Part shown: piece by piece, positions 18,946 through 27,776 of the stretch
Layout of the letters: each line of letters starts with the position of its first letter
Position numbering within the stretch: the stretch's first letter is position 1
Source of the DNA: BOG-908 sp964242115
GTDB lineage: Bacteria > Pseudomonadota > Alphaproteobacteria > Acetobacterales > Acetobacteraceae
DNA length: 64,000 nucleotides
Direction of reading: 5' to 3'
Assembly: GCA_964242115.1 (NCBI GenBank)
Contig: CAXSZX010000005.1
Coordinates: 1 to 64,000 of the forward strand
Notes under the pieces: generated by a model
Databases searched by the model: none
What the model was told of the DNA's origin: nothing
What the model saw: the letters and a program-made list of their open reading frames with translations, nothing else
Made by a program: the position numbers and the translations under genes

Positions 18946-18975
18946 CCGGATCACGGACACGTGCGTATGATCCGG
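18946..18975. promoter_or_regulatory. 30-bp palindrome, operator candidate
   Basis: CCGGATCA (18946-18953) and its exact complement TGATCCGG (18968-18975) are symmetric about a central CACGTG (18958-18963). It lies 29 bases before the start of the next gene. No T-run follows, so an intrinsic terminator for aroC is less likely than a binding site. Confidence 0.55.
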
Positions 18976-19004
18976 GTATCACCCCTCCCCATTGTTGATC
19001 TCGC

Positions 19005-20228
19005 ATGAACAACATGGACACCCCCGAGATCTCCGACGTCCTCACCGCGCTCGTCGACCGTATCGGTCGCCAGGCGTGGCAAGCCCGGATGGCGGAGCTG
19101 AAACGCGGCTGCGTGTCCACCTACGCCGGCCGCGCCCTGAACCAGCTCCACGCCCTCGAGCTCACCATCGAGCGCCTGCGCCGCCCCGGCCGCAACGCCC
19201 CCGTCACCGCGCTCGACCAGCGCATCGCCTGCCTGGCCACCGAGCTGGTCAACCTCGCCGACACCCTCACCCAGGCCGGCCGCGCCCGCCTGGACTCCAT
19301 GCTCGCCCAGGCCGTGCAAGGCCCCGGCAACCTGGTCCCCCTCTTCCACCTCATGCGCACCGCCTGCCTGCAGCGCGCCCGCGGCTTCGACCTCTCCTAC
19401 GCCGGCCTCGACGAAGCCGCCCCCTTCGACCTCCTCCTCGACCGCCAGGGCACCGAGGCCGAAGTCGTCTGCGAAGTCCTCTCCGCCGAAGCCGGCCGCG
19501 ACCTCCAGCGCTGGGCCTGGTCCCAGCTCATGGACCGCGTGGACCCCGACCTCCAAAGCTGGCTCGCCGCCCACCCCGGCCGCTACCTCCTCAAAATGAC
19601 CCTCCCCAAGGGCCTCAAGCGCGACGAACAGGACGGCACCCCCCCTCTCGCCGAACTCCACCGCCGCATCACCACCATGCTCTCCCAGCACAAGCGCGCC
19701 GACCACGACGAAGCCGCCGTCCTCCGCCTCGACCCCCTCATGCTTGCCGCCGCCCAGGCCGGCGACAACGGCCGCGCCGAACTCGGCCTCATGCCCCGCC
19801 TCCGCCGCGAGTTCGGCCCCGAAGCCCACCTCGCCGTCACCTCCGCCCCCACCGGTGTCTTCGTCATGGCCGCCCGCGCCGGCCGTGAAGACGAAGTCGC
19901 CCGCGCCGTCCACCGCCGCATGGCCGAAGTGGCCCCCGCCCGCCTCACCGGCACCCGCCCCGGCATCCTCGCTATGTTCGTCGAGGACACCGACCGCCTC
20001 GAGTGGCAAGCCCTCCGCGCCCAGCTCCGCCTGGAAGCCGAAGCCCGCCACTTCATGACCAAACCCGAAGCCCGCGCCGTCGTCGCCGTCACCTGCGCCT
20101 CCCGCCTGGAACTGCTCGGCCCCGACGAGGCAGAAGGCCAACCCTGCTGCGAACTCCGCTTCCGCAACCCAGGCCACCCCGCGGCCAAGCACTCCGCGCT
20201 GGCGCCAGCGGTGATGTCTTCACACTGA
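19005..20228 (+). CDS. Conserved-looking protein of unknown function
   Basis: 407 residues, no signal peptide or membrane helix, so cytoplasmic. The sequence is mostly helical, with an N-terminal half rich in Leu/Arg/Ala heptad-like spacing (RALNQLHALELTIERLRR; LATELVNLADTLTQAGRARL) and a C-terminal half alternating acidic and basic segments. No family is recognised. An alternative ATG three codons downstream exists. A 30-bp palindrome 29 bases upstream may regulate it. Codon use matches neighbours, so it is a native gene. Confidence 0.7.
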   Translation: MNNMDTPEISDVLTALVDRIGRQAWQARMAELKRGCVSTYAGRALNQLHALELTIERLRRPGRNAPVTALDQRIACLATELVNLADTLTQAGRARLDSMLAQAVQGPGNLVPLFHLMRTACLQRARGFDLSYAGLDEAAPFDLLLDRQGTEAEVVCEVLSAEAGRDLQRWAWSQLMDRVDPDLQSWLAAHPGRYLLKMTLPKGLKRDEQDGTPPLAELHRRITTMLSQHKRADHDEAAVLRLDPLMLAAAQAGDNGRAELGLMPRLRREFGPEAHLAVTSAPTGVFVMAARAGREDEVARAVHRRMAEVAPARLTGTRPGILAMFVEDTDRLEWQALRAQLRLEAEARHFMTKPEARAVVAVTCASRLELLGPDEAEGQPCCELRFRNPGHPAAKHSALAPAVMSSH

Positions 20229-20234
20229 AACCAG

Positions 20235-20282
20235 GCAAGCGGTTCTTTTTTGAAAAAAAGAAGCAAAAAACTTCTGCCCTTT
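20235..20282. repeat. REP1 copy 10, left arm only
   Basis: Follows the TGA stop by six bases. Stem clamp is mixed (GTTC with GAAG), one of the few arms where the outer pair is broken. No core or right arm. Confidence 0.8.
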
Positions 20283-20386
20283 AGAGCCGACGGCTGACAG
20301 GCTCATGCCTCTCGGCCGTCCGGCGGCGCCCTTCGCAACCACATTGGTCGTCACACGTTTGTTGCCGGATGCGTTCGGAGGAACCG

Positions 20387-20533
20387 ATGACCGACCGAGA
20401 CTACGCCGGCAAGCTGGAAGAGCTCGAGCGCCTGCTCAACGACCCCGACGTCGAGATGGAGCCCACCCGCGTGTGGTCCCTCCTCGCCGAAGTTTCCCGC
20501 CACGACCGCATGGACACCCAACCCCACGCCTGA
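20387..20533 (+). CDS. 48-residue protein resembling the N-terminal helix of release factors
   Basis: ATG with a strong GGAGGA seven bases upstream, then 48 codons to TGA at 20531. The peptide (YAGKLEELERLLNDPDVEME..RVWSLLAEVSRHD) is acidic and helical and resembles the start of the PCRF domain of RF1/RF2, where a helix is followed by a short N-D-P-x-V turn and a second helix. There is no room for codon-recognition or GGQ domains. It could be a stand-alone accessory peptide or a relic; the good ribosome site favours expression. Function unknown. Confidence 0.6.
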   Translation: MTDRDYAGKLEELERLLNDPDVEMEPTRVWSLLAEVSRHDRMDTQPHA

Positions 20534-21162
20534 ACCGCCTTCGCCACCAACCGCAGGCCAGATCGCCCGAACCCGCCCAATCCACCGCTTGAACAGCAGC
20601 TTCACCAGGTGCCGAGCCGATACCTCCGCCCCGAAAAGGCACCGGTAATCTTCAAAGCCGCTCGTGAGTGCACCTCCGGCGTCGCGCTCACCGACGCCCA
20701 CACGCGCTGACGCAAAACGGCTTCTCTCACGTGCCACGTCACAGAGAACACGTCGCCGTATCTCCCAACACCGCTCAGCAAACCACCCCTCCTGACCGCC
20801 GGTGCTTGCTCTCCCAGACGCGTCACCGTCCGCGTCACGCGACCGCAACGCGGCGCCGACTCCTCCCTTCAAACAACGAGCCTCCTGACCGACGCGCCAG
20901 GGACAATACTCGTCCTTCTTCACCAAACCTCGCCCGCTCCCTTCGCCTCCACCCAGCAAGACCGCAGGCAAGCCAGCCCCCTACCCAAAAACCCAAACCG
21001 CCCCCCCCCGCCGTCGCAAACCGATCGCGCAACCCACCAGGCAAGCAAAAACCCCCGCAACACGAAGAAAAACCAACCCGCTCACCCGCGCTCCCGAGCG
21101 ACCCGCCCCGCCTTACGCCTCCAATGCCCAGACTCATCATTAGGTTATTGACGGACGCTCAG
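20534..21162. other. Gap without a convincing gene
   Basis: About 630 bp, C-rich on the + strand. Open frames exist on both strands but none has a ribosome-binding site or protein-like composition. No REP1 copy, which is unusual for a gap this long. Confidence 0.5.
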
Positions 21163-21177
21163 GAACTAAATTAGAAC
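21163..21177 (-). promoter_or_regulatory. LexA box (SOS box), GTTC-N7-GTTC
   Basis: Read on the minus strand: GTTC-TAATTTA-GTTC, the direct-repeat SOS box known for alphaproteobacterial LexA. It lies 94 bases before the lexA start, in the only AT-rich part of the gap, and fits autoregulation. Confidence 0.8.
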
Positions 21178-21270
21178 ATTCCCCAAGTTGCCGGTTTGTT
21201 CGCCGCTTCCCGCGCGCACCCACGACACGCGCAAGCGAATTCCGCACACCACCGAGGGGCGCCTGCCACC

Positions 21271-22032
21271 ATGTTGACCCGCAAACAGCACGAGCTGCTG
21301 AGCTTCATCGACAGCCACCTCAAGGAATCCGGCGTCTCCCCCAGCTTCGAGGAGATGAAGGACGCCCTCTCGCTCCGCTCCAAATCCGGCATCCACCGCC
21401 TCATCTCCGCCCTCGAGGAACGCGGCTTCCTCCGCCGCCACCACCACCGCGCCCGCGCGCTCGAAGTCGTCCGCCTGCCGGAAAACCACGTCCACGCCCC
21501 CGCCAGCCGCCCCGCCGCCACGCCGCCCACCGCCGCCACCCAAGCCGGCGCCCCGCCACCCGGCGTCACACCACCCGGCTTCACCCCGAACGTCATCCGC
21601 GGCGACTTCTCCGCCCGCCTGCCCGGCGTGCGCGCCGCCCAGGACGCCGCCGCCGTCCAGCTCCCCCTCTACGGCCGCATCGCCGCCGGCCAGGCCATCG
21701 AGGCCCTGCGCGACGAAGGCGCCCACATCGAAGTCCCGCTCGCCATGCTCGGCACCGGCGAACACTTCGCCCTCGAAGTCGCCGGCGACTCCATGGTCGA
21801 AGCCGGCATCCTCGACGGCGACACCGTCATCATCCGCAAGGGCGAGGTGGCCGAAACCGGCCAGATCATCGTCGCCCTCATCGACGAAACCGAAGTCACC
21901 CTCAAACGCCTCCGCAAACGCGGCGCCTCCATCGCACTCGAGCCCGCCAACGCGCGCTACGAGGCGCGCCTACTGCCGCCGGACCGCGTGAAGGTGCAGG
22001 GACGGCTAATAGCGTTGTTGCGGAAGTACTAG
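21271..22032 (+). CDS. lexA: LexA repressor / self-cleaving protease
   Basis: Represses SOS genes and is inactivated by RecA-stimulated self-cleavage. 253 residues. The N-terminal winged helix begins MLTRKQHELLSFI and contains SFEEMKDAL and GIHRLISALEERGFL; the start is set by this signature. The cleavage Ala-Gly pair is in GRIAAGQAIEA (about residue 138), the nucleophile Ser in VAGDSMVEAGI (about 174), and the general-base Lys in TEVTLKRL (about 213). The hinge is unusually long and Pro/Ala-rich (about residues 72-115). An upstream LexA box supports autoregulation. Confidence 0.96.
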   Translation: MLTRKQHELLSFIDSHLKESGVSPSFEEMKDALSLRSKSGIHRLISALEERGFLRRHHHRARALEVVRLPENHVHAPASRPAATPPTAATQAGAPPPGVTPPGFTPNVIRGDFSARLPGVRAAQDAAAVQLPLYGRIAAGQAIEALRDEGAHIEVPLAMLGTGEHFALEVAGDSMVEAGILDGDTVIIRKGEVAETGQIIVALIDETEVTLKRLRKRGASIALEPANARYEARLLPPDRVKVQGRLIALLRKY

Positions 22033-22034
22033 AC

Positions 22035-22169
22035 AAGCAAGGCAAGCAGTTCTTTTTTGAAAAAAAGAACCAAAAAACTTTTGCTCCCTTAGGCGCGCGC
22101 TGCAGAACCTTCGCTACAGCACGACCAAAAGTTTTTTGCTTCTTTTTTTCAAAAAAGAAGGCCTTTCTT
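22035..22169. repeat. REP1 copy 11, two-armed, core inverted
   Basis: Starts three bases after the lexA stop and ends four bases before the flavin-reductase ATG, filling the whole gap. Left arm GTTC/GAAC, right arm CTTC/GAAG. Confidence 0.92.
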
Positions 22170-22173
22170 CCTG

Positions 22174-22785
22174 ATGACCTATTTTTACGAACCATCCGCA
22201 GGCCACGGCCTGAAACACGACCCCTTCAACAGCATCGTCGCCCCGCGCCCGATCGGCTGGATCTCCTCGCGCGGCGCTTCCGGCGCGATCAACCTCGCGC
22301 CCTACAGCTTCTTTAACGCCTTCAACTACCACCCGCCCATCATCGGCTTCGCCAGCGTCGGCGCGAAGGACACCCTGCGCAACGCCCAGGAATCCGGTGA
22401 ATTCACGTGGAACCTCGCCACCCGCACCCTCGCCGACCAGATGAACACCACCTGCACCCCAGCCCCCTACGGACAGAGCGAGTTCGACCTTGCCGGCCTC
22501 ACCCAGGCCCCCTGCCGCCTGGTCGCATGCCCGCGCGTGGCCGAGAGCCCCGCCAGCTTCGAGTGCAAGGTGTCCGACATCCACCAGCTCCGCGGCCATC
22601 GCGGCGAACTTGCGCAATCCTGGCTCGTGCTCGGCGAGGTCGTCGGCGTGCACATCGCCGAGCTTGCTTTACGCGACGGCATCTTCGACACGTTTGAGCT
22701 TAGGATCATTCAGCGCGGCGGTGGGCCATCAGCGTATGCTGAGATACACGCAGACACTCGGTTCGATATGGATCGTCCGGCATGA
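22174..22785 (+). CDS. Flavin reductase-like FMN-binding split-barrel protein
   Basis: 203 residues. The N-terminal part has the family pattern IVAPRPIGWISSRG followed by NLAPYSFFNAF, which forms the FMN-binding split barrel; EFTWNLATRTLADQMN and FECKV follow. Such proteins reduce or bind flavin, often for two-component oxygenases, or are orphan members of the family. No oxygenase partner is nearby. The ATG comes directly after REP1 copy 11 with no Shine-Dalgarno in the usual window (an AAGAAGG lies too far upstream, inside the repeat arm). Confidence 0.85.
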   Translation: MTYFYEPSAGHGLKHDPFNSIVAPRPIGWISSRGASGAINLAPYSFFNAFNYHPPIIGFASVGAKDTLRNAQESGEFTWNLATRTLADQMNTTCTPAPYGQSEFDLAGLTQAPCRLVACPRVAESPASFECKVSDIHQLRGHRGELAQSWLVLGEVVGVHIAELALRDGIFDTFELRIIQRGGGPSAYAEIHADTRFDMDRPA

Positions 22786-23044
22786 AGAAATGCGGCCTGA
22801 AAACGAAAGCAACGCATCGTTCAAAGCTTTGAACCCCTTGATCACTCTATCGCTTCGGTAGTGATATAAATCAAATTTGCCGTTTCGTTTCTCTCGGTTT
22901 TTTATAAAGCCGGACTGCCCAACGATACCAACATTACAAAAGAAGTTGGACGAAGAGCGATGGGTTGGCTTTGGTATTTCGAGTCACAAAAAACAAGGTA
23001 CCGACTGATTTGTAGGTTTTTACAGTGACACTATAAAATCGTCC
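22786..23044. other. AT-rich gap, left edge of a low-GC island
   Basis: About 260 bp, noticeably AT-richer than surrounding DNA. No gene, tRNA or obvious attachment-site repeat seen. Confidence 0.5.
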
Positions 23045-23806
23045 TCATAAAGTGAGGTTTGAAAACCAGTTTCTTTCTAATTCTCTTACGACAACCTGTG
23101 ACTTCAAACCACTTACGTCAGCCGCGTTCAGAGACTTGTTAACTTTATGAGAGAAATCTGACGCGTTGAGACGAAACATGTTTTTCTCCCGCATGAGATG
23201 CTCACCGTTCTGTATATCCAGCCATTCAAGTGCCTCAGGCGTTTCGATGTAGTCGCCGTAAGAAGTCACAACTCCCACGTTTACACATAAGAGGCCGGTA
23301 ATTCCACTCTTAGCACCAGGGTTCTCCTGGTCAAATAAAGCGAATCTGTACTCAATCGGAGTCGTAGTGTGTGCTGGTATCGGAAATGGTGAAACTGATT
23401 TTCTGCCAAAATCTCCCGTGGTTGACGTTCCTCTCATCTTAGCAGGCTCAACCGAACCCTGCTCGAAAAGGTAAAGCATCTGGAAATGCTGGTCCTCTCT
23501 TACACAGGCATTATTGCTGTGAGACTCGGATTTGCCAACGGGCATAATATAAATGGACACAGAACTAATGGTAGCTGATTGATTACCACGATTTATGGCT
23601 GTTAACTGAATGTCGAAGGCGTCATCGAATGAGACTTCTCCTGTACTCTGATTCACGACAGGCAGACTGTTAGGCTGAACAGTTGGAACTGCATACGATA
23701 AGTCTTGTATCGGCACGTACAGTAAGGAAAATGTTAGCAGAGAGACCGTTAATGAGAAAAAGCTCAGAACTACAGGCAGAAGTTTCAAAACCACATTGTC
23801 CTCCAT
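23045..23806 (-). CDS. Membrane-anchored protein of unknown function in low-GC island
   Basis: 253 residues from MEDNVV; a longer start at 23884 is possible but adds a polar segment before the membrane helix. One helix (about residues 7-29) is followed by an extracytoplasmic beta-rich domain with IQLTAINRGNQSATISSVSIYI, a pattern typical of Ig-like or accessory domains. Codon use is AT-rich, unlike neighbours, pointing to horizontal transfer. No family recognised. It resembles in layout (helix plus beta domain) the passenger protein of the IS element at 59.4-60.4 kb, without clear sequence identity. Confidence 0.65.
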   Translation of the reverse strand: MEDNVVLKLLPVVLSFFSLTVSLLTFSLLYVPIQDLSYAVPTVQPNSLPVVNQSTGEVSFDDAFDIQLTAINRGNQSATISSVSIYIMPVGKSESHSNNACVREDQHFQMLYLFEQGSVEPAKMRGTSTTGDFGRKSVSPFPIPAHTTTPIEYRFALFDQENPGAKSGITGLLCVNVGVVTSYGDYIETPEALEWLDIQNGEHLMREKNMFRLNASDFSHKVNKSLNAADVSGLKSQVVVRELERNWFSNLTL

Positions 23807-23884
23807 CTTCGTTTGGGAACAGTCAGTTAGTGCATTATGGTTCTGGATACCGACACATAAGATGTTTGTGGCAGGGAGGAACAC

Positions 23885-24312
23885 TGCTTTTCATATCGAA
23901 TAAACCGAATCTCACCAAGAACTGCTCATTGCGTGTTGGCACAACAGCGCGACGATCTCCGCGTCAAAGTTTATAACATGCAGAGAACGACATGATGAAC
24001 AACCCTCCAGCAATGCGTTCGCACAGCTCAACAGGTTGAAAACCCAAACAACACGACTCCATCTAGTTTACCTTAGATGTAAGTATAGTCTGTGACTACT
24101 CTCGAACGCCTGCTTACAAAAATCTTGTGTTTGGAGGTCAGGCGTTAATGAATTAATTAGCTGCTGGACGCCAATGGCGGACCGCTTTCAACCTGATAAC
24201 GTTCAATAAGCGTCCGGGTAACCTGCCCATTACGTGCCACGCTGATTTCACAACGAGCGACAATCAACATACATAGCTTGCCTAGCTCACGAAAACGTTA
24301 CTATACACCCCC
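23885..24312. other. AT-rich gap, right part of low-GC island
   Basis: About 430 bp with no credible gene. Composition returns to high GC at about 24310, where the next gene begins. Confidence 0.5.
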
Positions 24313-25107
24313 ATGCCCACCGAAGCCCGCCACATCCGCACCCTCCTGGACGACCTATCCCCACCCCGCCACCGCACCACCCGCGAGCTCGACCAGGAAG
24401 CCCGCATCGTCACCGCCGCCACCGCCGCCTTCGCCCGCTTCGGCCGCAGCCACATAACCCTCACCAACTTCGCAGCCGGCCTCCGCCTCTCGCCGGCCAC
24501 CATCCGTCGCCACTTCCCAGACCTCCACACCCTGCTGGCCGAAATCCTCCGCCGCCACCTGCTCGCCATCGCCACCGCCATCGGCGAGGCCAACCCAGAT
24601 CCCCTCGCCCCCCACGCTGCCCGCCAGGCCGCCTACATCGCCGCCACCCGCAACGGCTTCGGCGCGCCCACCGCCACCCACATCCTCCTCCTGCGAGACC
24701 GCCACACCCTCCCCGAAGACCTCGCCGAGCCCATCGAGCAGCTCCGCCTGCAAATCGGCGACCTCCTCGCCGGCCCCCGCGCCGACCTGGCCCTCGCCAT
24801 CCTGGACGAGCCCACCTGCCCCGAACCCGAGGCCCTCACCCTCCTCGCCACCCTCTCCCCCACCCCACACCTCGTCGCTACCCCCAGCCCACCCGCCAGC
24901 ACCCAGGCCCAGCCAGCCGCCCCCGCGGCCCGGACCGCCGCCGCCCCACCCGCCTCCCGCCAGCGCCCAAGCCGCACGCCCGCCAGCCGCCTTCCGCGCC
25001 TCGCCGCCCACGCCGCGCGCCGACAAGCCTGCGCCCCCACGCCAGCCCGCCACCGCCCGCCCAACCTCCCCGCATGCGCCGCGCCCCACGCCCGCGCCGG
25101 ACCCTGA
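24313..25107 (+). CDS. TetR-family transcriptional regulator
   Basis: 264 residues. After about 28 residues comes a TetR-type DNA-binding domain: ARIVTAATAAFARFGRSHITL, with recognition segment NFAAGLRLSPATIRRHFPD (about residues 55-73) and a third helix starting LHTLLAEILRRHL. The ligand domain is short and the last 90 residues are Ala/Pro/Arg-rich and probably disordered, which is unusual for TetR. It is 82 bases upstream of a catalase-family gene on the same strand and may regulate it. The inducer cannot be inferred. Confidence 0.82.
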   Translation: MPTEARHIRTLLDDLSPPRHRTTRELDQEARIVTAATAAFARFGRSHITLTNFAAGLRLSPATIRRHFPDLHTLLAEILRRHLLAIATAIGEANPDPLAPHAARQAAYIAATRNGFGAPTATHILLLRDRHTLPEDLAEPIEQLRLQIGDLLAGPRADLALAILDEPTCPEPEALTLLATLSPTPHLVATPSPPASTQAQPAAPAARTAAAPPASRQRPSRTPASRLPRLAAHAARRQACAPTPARHRPPNLPACAAPHARAGP

Positions 25108-25189
25108 CGCCAGGCTGACGCGCCAAATCGTCATCGCCGCGCCCTCAACCCGCCCGCAACCACCAACCCACCCGACGCGCTCGTTCTCC

Positions 25190-26263
25190 ATGACGAACGC
25201 ACCGCTACGCTTCGACCCCAGCTTCGAAACCCTCCAGCCGCACGAGGCCGAAACCACCGACGGCCTCACCCAGGCCATGCTCGCCATCAGCCGCAAAACC
25301 CATGCGGACACCGGTCGCGCCCACCGCTCCGTCCACGCCAAGTGCCACGGCATCATCGACGCCACGCTGGAAGTCCTACCCAACCTCCCCCCCGCCCTCG
25401 CTCAAGGCCTCTACGCCCACCCCGCCACCTACCAGGCCATCCTCCGCTTCAGCACCACCCCCGGCGACGTCCTCGACGACAACATCTCCATGCCCCGCGG
25501 CGCCGCCCTCAAAATCCTCGCCGTCCCCGGCCCCCGTCTCCTCGGCAGCGAAACCCACACCACCCAAGACTACGTCCTCGGCAACTCCCCCTCTTTCCAG
25601 GTCAAAGACGCGGCCAGCTTCCTCTCCCAACTCAAACCCCTGGCCGCCACCACCGGCCGCGCCGACACCCTCAAACACGCCGTCTCCGCCATCTCCCGCA
25701 CCACCGAGGCTGCCCTCGAGCTCATCGGCCAAAAATCCGCCACCCTCACCACCCTGGCCGGCCAAGCCAAAACCCACCTCCTCGGCGACACCTTCTTCAC
25801 CCAGGCCGCCCTCCTCCACGGCGACTACTTCGGCAAAACCTGCCTCTCCCCCGCCTCGCCCGAACTCCAAGCCCTCACCCAACGCCCCCTCAACCTCACC
25901 AACGCCCCCAACGGCATCCGCGCCTCCGTCCAGGAGTTCTTCCGCACCCACCCCGCCGTCTGGGAACTCCGCGTCCAGCTCGCCACCGACCTCAAAACCA
26001 TGCCCATCGAAGACGCCGCTACCATCTGGCCCGAAACTGACGCTCCCTACGTCACCGTCGCCCGCCTCACCGCCGCCCCGCAGGAAACCTGGTCCACCGC
26101 CAAACAAGCCGCCATCGACGACGGCCTCGCCTTCAGCCCCTGGACCGGCCTGGCCGCCCACCGCCCCCTCGGCTCCATCATGCGCGCCCGCCGCCAAGCC
26201 TACGCCGCCTCCCGCGCCTACCGCGCCACCGAAAACCAAGTCGCCATCAACGAACCCGCCTGA
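25190..26263 (+). CDS. Catalase-family (SrpA-like) heme protein
   Basis: 357 residues, much shorter than classical catalases. The N-terminal HAKCHGIIDATLEV corresponds to the distal-His region, ILRFSTTPGD to the conserved RFS segment, and the C-terminal LAAHRPLGSIMRARRQAYAAS contains the family's HRPLG-N/S motif with the Tyr that would ligate heme. Small catalase-like proteins of this type bind heme and may be peroxidases or oxygenases rather than true catalases. No signal peptide. Preceded by a TetR regulator. Confidence 0.87.
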   Translation: MTNAPLRFDPSFETLQPHEAETTDGLTQAMLAISRKTHADTGRAHRSVHAKCHGIIDATLEVLPNLPPALAQGLYAHPATYQAILRFSTTPGDVLDDNISMPRGAALKILAVPGPRLLGSETHTTQDYVLGNSPSFQVKDAASFLSQLKPLAATTGRADTLKHAVSAISRTTEAALELIGQKSATLTTLAGQAKTHLLGDTFFTQAALLHGDYFGKTCLSPASPELQALTQRPLNLTNAPNGIRASVQEFFRTHPAVWELRVQLATDLKTMPIEDAATIWPETDAPYVTVARLTAAPQETWSTAKQAAIDDGLAFSPWTGLAAHRPLGSIMRARRQAYAASRAYRATENQVAINEPA

Positions 26264-26515
26264 CCAAAACCCTTGTCCCTGCCCCCGAAACCGACGCCAC
26301 CCCACCTCCAGCTCAGCCGAGCCACTCCGCCTCCGGCTCACCCGGGCCGCCCCGCACTTTTCGCTTCTCGCCCGCGCACGGCACATCAACGCCGCATCGC
26401 TCTGGCAAACGCCGGCACGCGAGAAAACCGGCCCGTCGTTCCTGGCCAGACAAGCGATGTCGGTCTACGTCACCGGCCAGATACGCCGCCGACGCGCGAC
26501 CATACGGACAGGTGA
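26264..26515. other. Gap at the GC-skew switch
   Basis: 252 bp, strongly C-rich on the + strand at its left end and balanced at its right end. No gene, DnaA box or REP1 copy was found. Confidence 0.4.
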
Positions 26516-27415
26516 GTGACAGACCAGCTTGCCACCGAACTGATCGCCGTGATCGTCGCCGTCACGGCGGGGCAGCCGCGCGTGCTCACCATCGAGCGCG
26601 CCACGGCACTTCCCAGCGGCTCCTTCGAGAGCGGCCACCGCTCCCTGCAGCAGGGACTGCGCTCCTGGGTGGAACGCCAGACACACCAGCCGCTCGGCTA
26701 CGTCGAGCAGCTCTACACTTTTGCCGACAGCGACCGCGGACCCGAGGCGGGCGGCCGCGTTATGTCGGTGAGCTACCTGGGGCTGACGCGAGAGGCGCAG
26801 GTGACTGGGCAGGAAGCCGGCTGGCAGAGCTGGTATAGGTATTTCCCATGGGAGGACCACCGCGCGGGGGTGCCGGCGGCGATCGGCGAGGTGGTGGCGC
26901 GCCACCTGGTGTCTTGGGCCGATACGACGGTCCGCCAGCAGCGTGTGGAAATCACCTTCGGGCTGGGTGGCCGCCCGTGGAACGAGGAGCTGGTGCTGCA
27001 ACGCTACGAGCTGCTTTATGAGGCGGGGCTGGTGTCGGAGTGGGCACGCCGGCATCGCGGAGCCGCGGCAGCAGGCGCGTTGCCGGGAGATGCGATGGCG
27101 CTCGACCATCGGCGTATCCTGGCAACAGGTATCGCGCGGTTGCGGACAAAGATCAAGTATAGGCCTGTGTTTTTCGAGTTGATGCCGGACAGCTTTACCC
27201 TGCTGCAACTGCAGCAGACAGTGGAGGCGCTGGCTGGACGGCTTCTGCACAAACAGAACTTTCGCAGGCTGATCGACGCGCAGGAGCTGGTGGAGGAGAC
27301 CGGGGAAATCAGCCTGGAGACGGGCGGGCGGCCGGCGAAACTGTTCAGGTTCCGCGGCGAGCTGCAGGCGGAACGTGCAGTGTCGGGAACGAAGTTGCCG
27401 CTGTTGCGAAGTTGA
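26516..27415 (+). CDS. NrtR-like Nudix-related NAD-metabolism regulator
   Basis: 299 residues, GTG start. The C-terminal part (about residues 210-295: YRPVFFELMPDSFTLLQLQQ, LLHKQNFRRLI, GRPAKLFRFR) is the winged helix typical of NrtR-type regulators, which control NAD biosynthesis genes in response to ADP-ribose. The N-terminal part corresponds to the Nudix-like sensor domain but shows no intact Nudix box, so hydrolysis is not expected. No NAD gene is next to it here. It is the first gene of the G-rich half of the window. Confidence 0.75.
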   Translation: MTDQLATELIAVIVAVTAGQPRVLTIERATALPSGSFESGHRSLQQGLRSWVERQTHQPLGYVEQLYTFADSDRGPEAGGRVMSVSYLGLTREAQVTGQEAGWQSWYRYFPWEDHRAGVPAAIGEVVARHLVSWADTTVRQQRVEITFGLGGRPWNEELVLQRYELLYEAGLVSEWARRHRGAAAAGALPGDAMALDHRRILATGIARLRTKIKYRPVFFELMPDSFTLLQLQQTVEALAGRLLHKQNFRRLIDAQELVEETGEISLETGGRPAKLFRFRGELQAERAVSGTKLPLLRS

Positions 27416-27436
27416 CGAGGTAGCACAAGGAAAGAA

Positions 27437-27500
27437 AGCAAGACCTGCTTTTTTGAAAAAAGCAGCCAAAAACGTTTGGATCGGCTTTCGCGGACTTTCC
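27437..27500. repeat. REP1 copy 12, left arm plus half core
   Basis: Arm with CTGC/GCAG clamp around T6-GA-A6. Right arm missing; about 150 bp of unassigned sequence separates it from copy 13. Confidence 0.8.
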
Positions 27501-27647
27501 TGCGCAAATGCGAGTTTGCTCGGCGAACATTGCAAACTTGGAGCCTACAACTCGTGTCCTTCAAGGCATGCCGGGTTTGTTGAATTACGAGGGACCGGTA
27601 ACCCCTGATGTTGGCCTGTGATGCCAACCGTGTCGCGTGACAGGCGA

Positions 27648-27776
27648 AGCAAGCGGTTCTTTTTTGAAAAAAAGAACTAAAAAACTTTTGTTGCTCAGGT
27701 ATCAGACGCAGAAACCTTCGCGACAGCAGGATGAAAGTATTTTGCTTCTTTTCTTCAGAAAAGAAGCCTTGCTTTC
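27648..27776. repeat. REP1 copy 13, two-armed, core inverted
   Basis: Right end abuts the TGA stop of the minus-strand hydrolase gene. Right arm CTTC-TTTTCT-TC-AGAAAA-GAAG keeps the stem although two stem bases differ from the common arm. Confidence 0.9.

Noticed and set aside
20302..20335. Third REP2 copy
   Set aside because: Only about 13 bases (CGGCCGTCCGG region) match; too short to call.
20351..20971. 206-codon minus-strand open frame
   Set aside because: Partly antisense to the 48-residue gene, no ribosome site, low-complexity composition.
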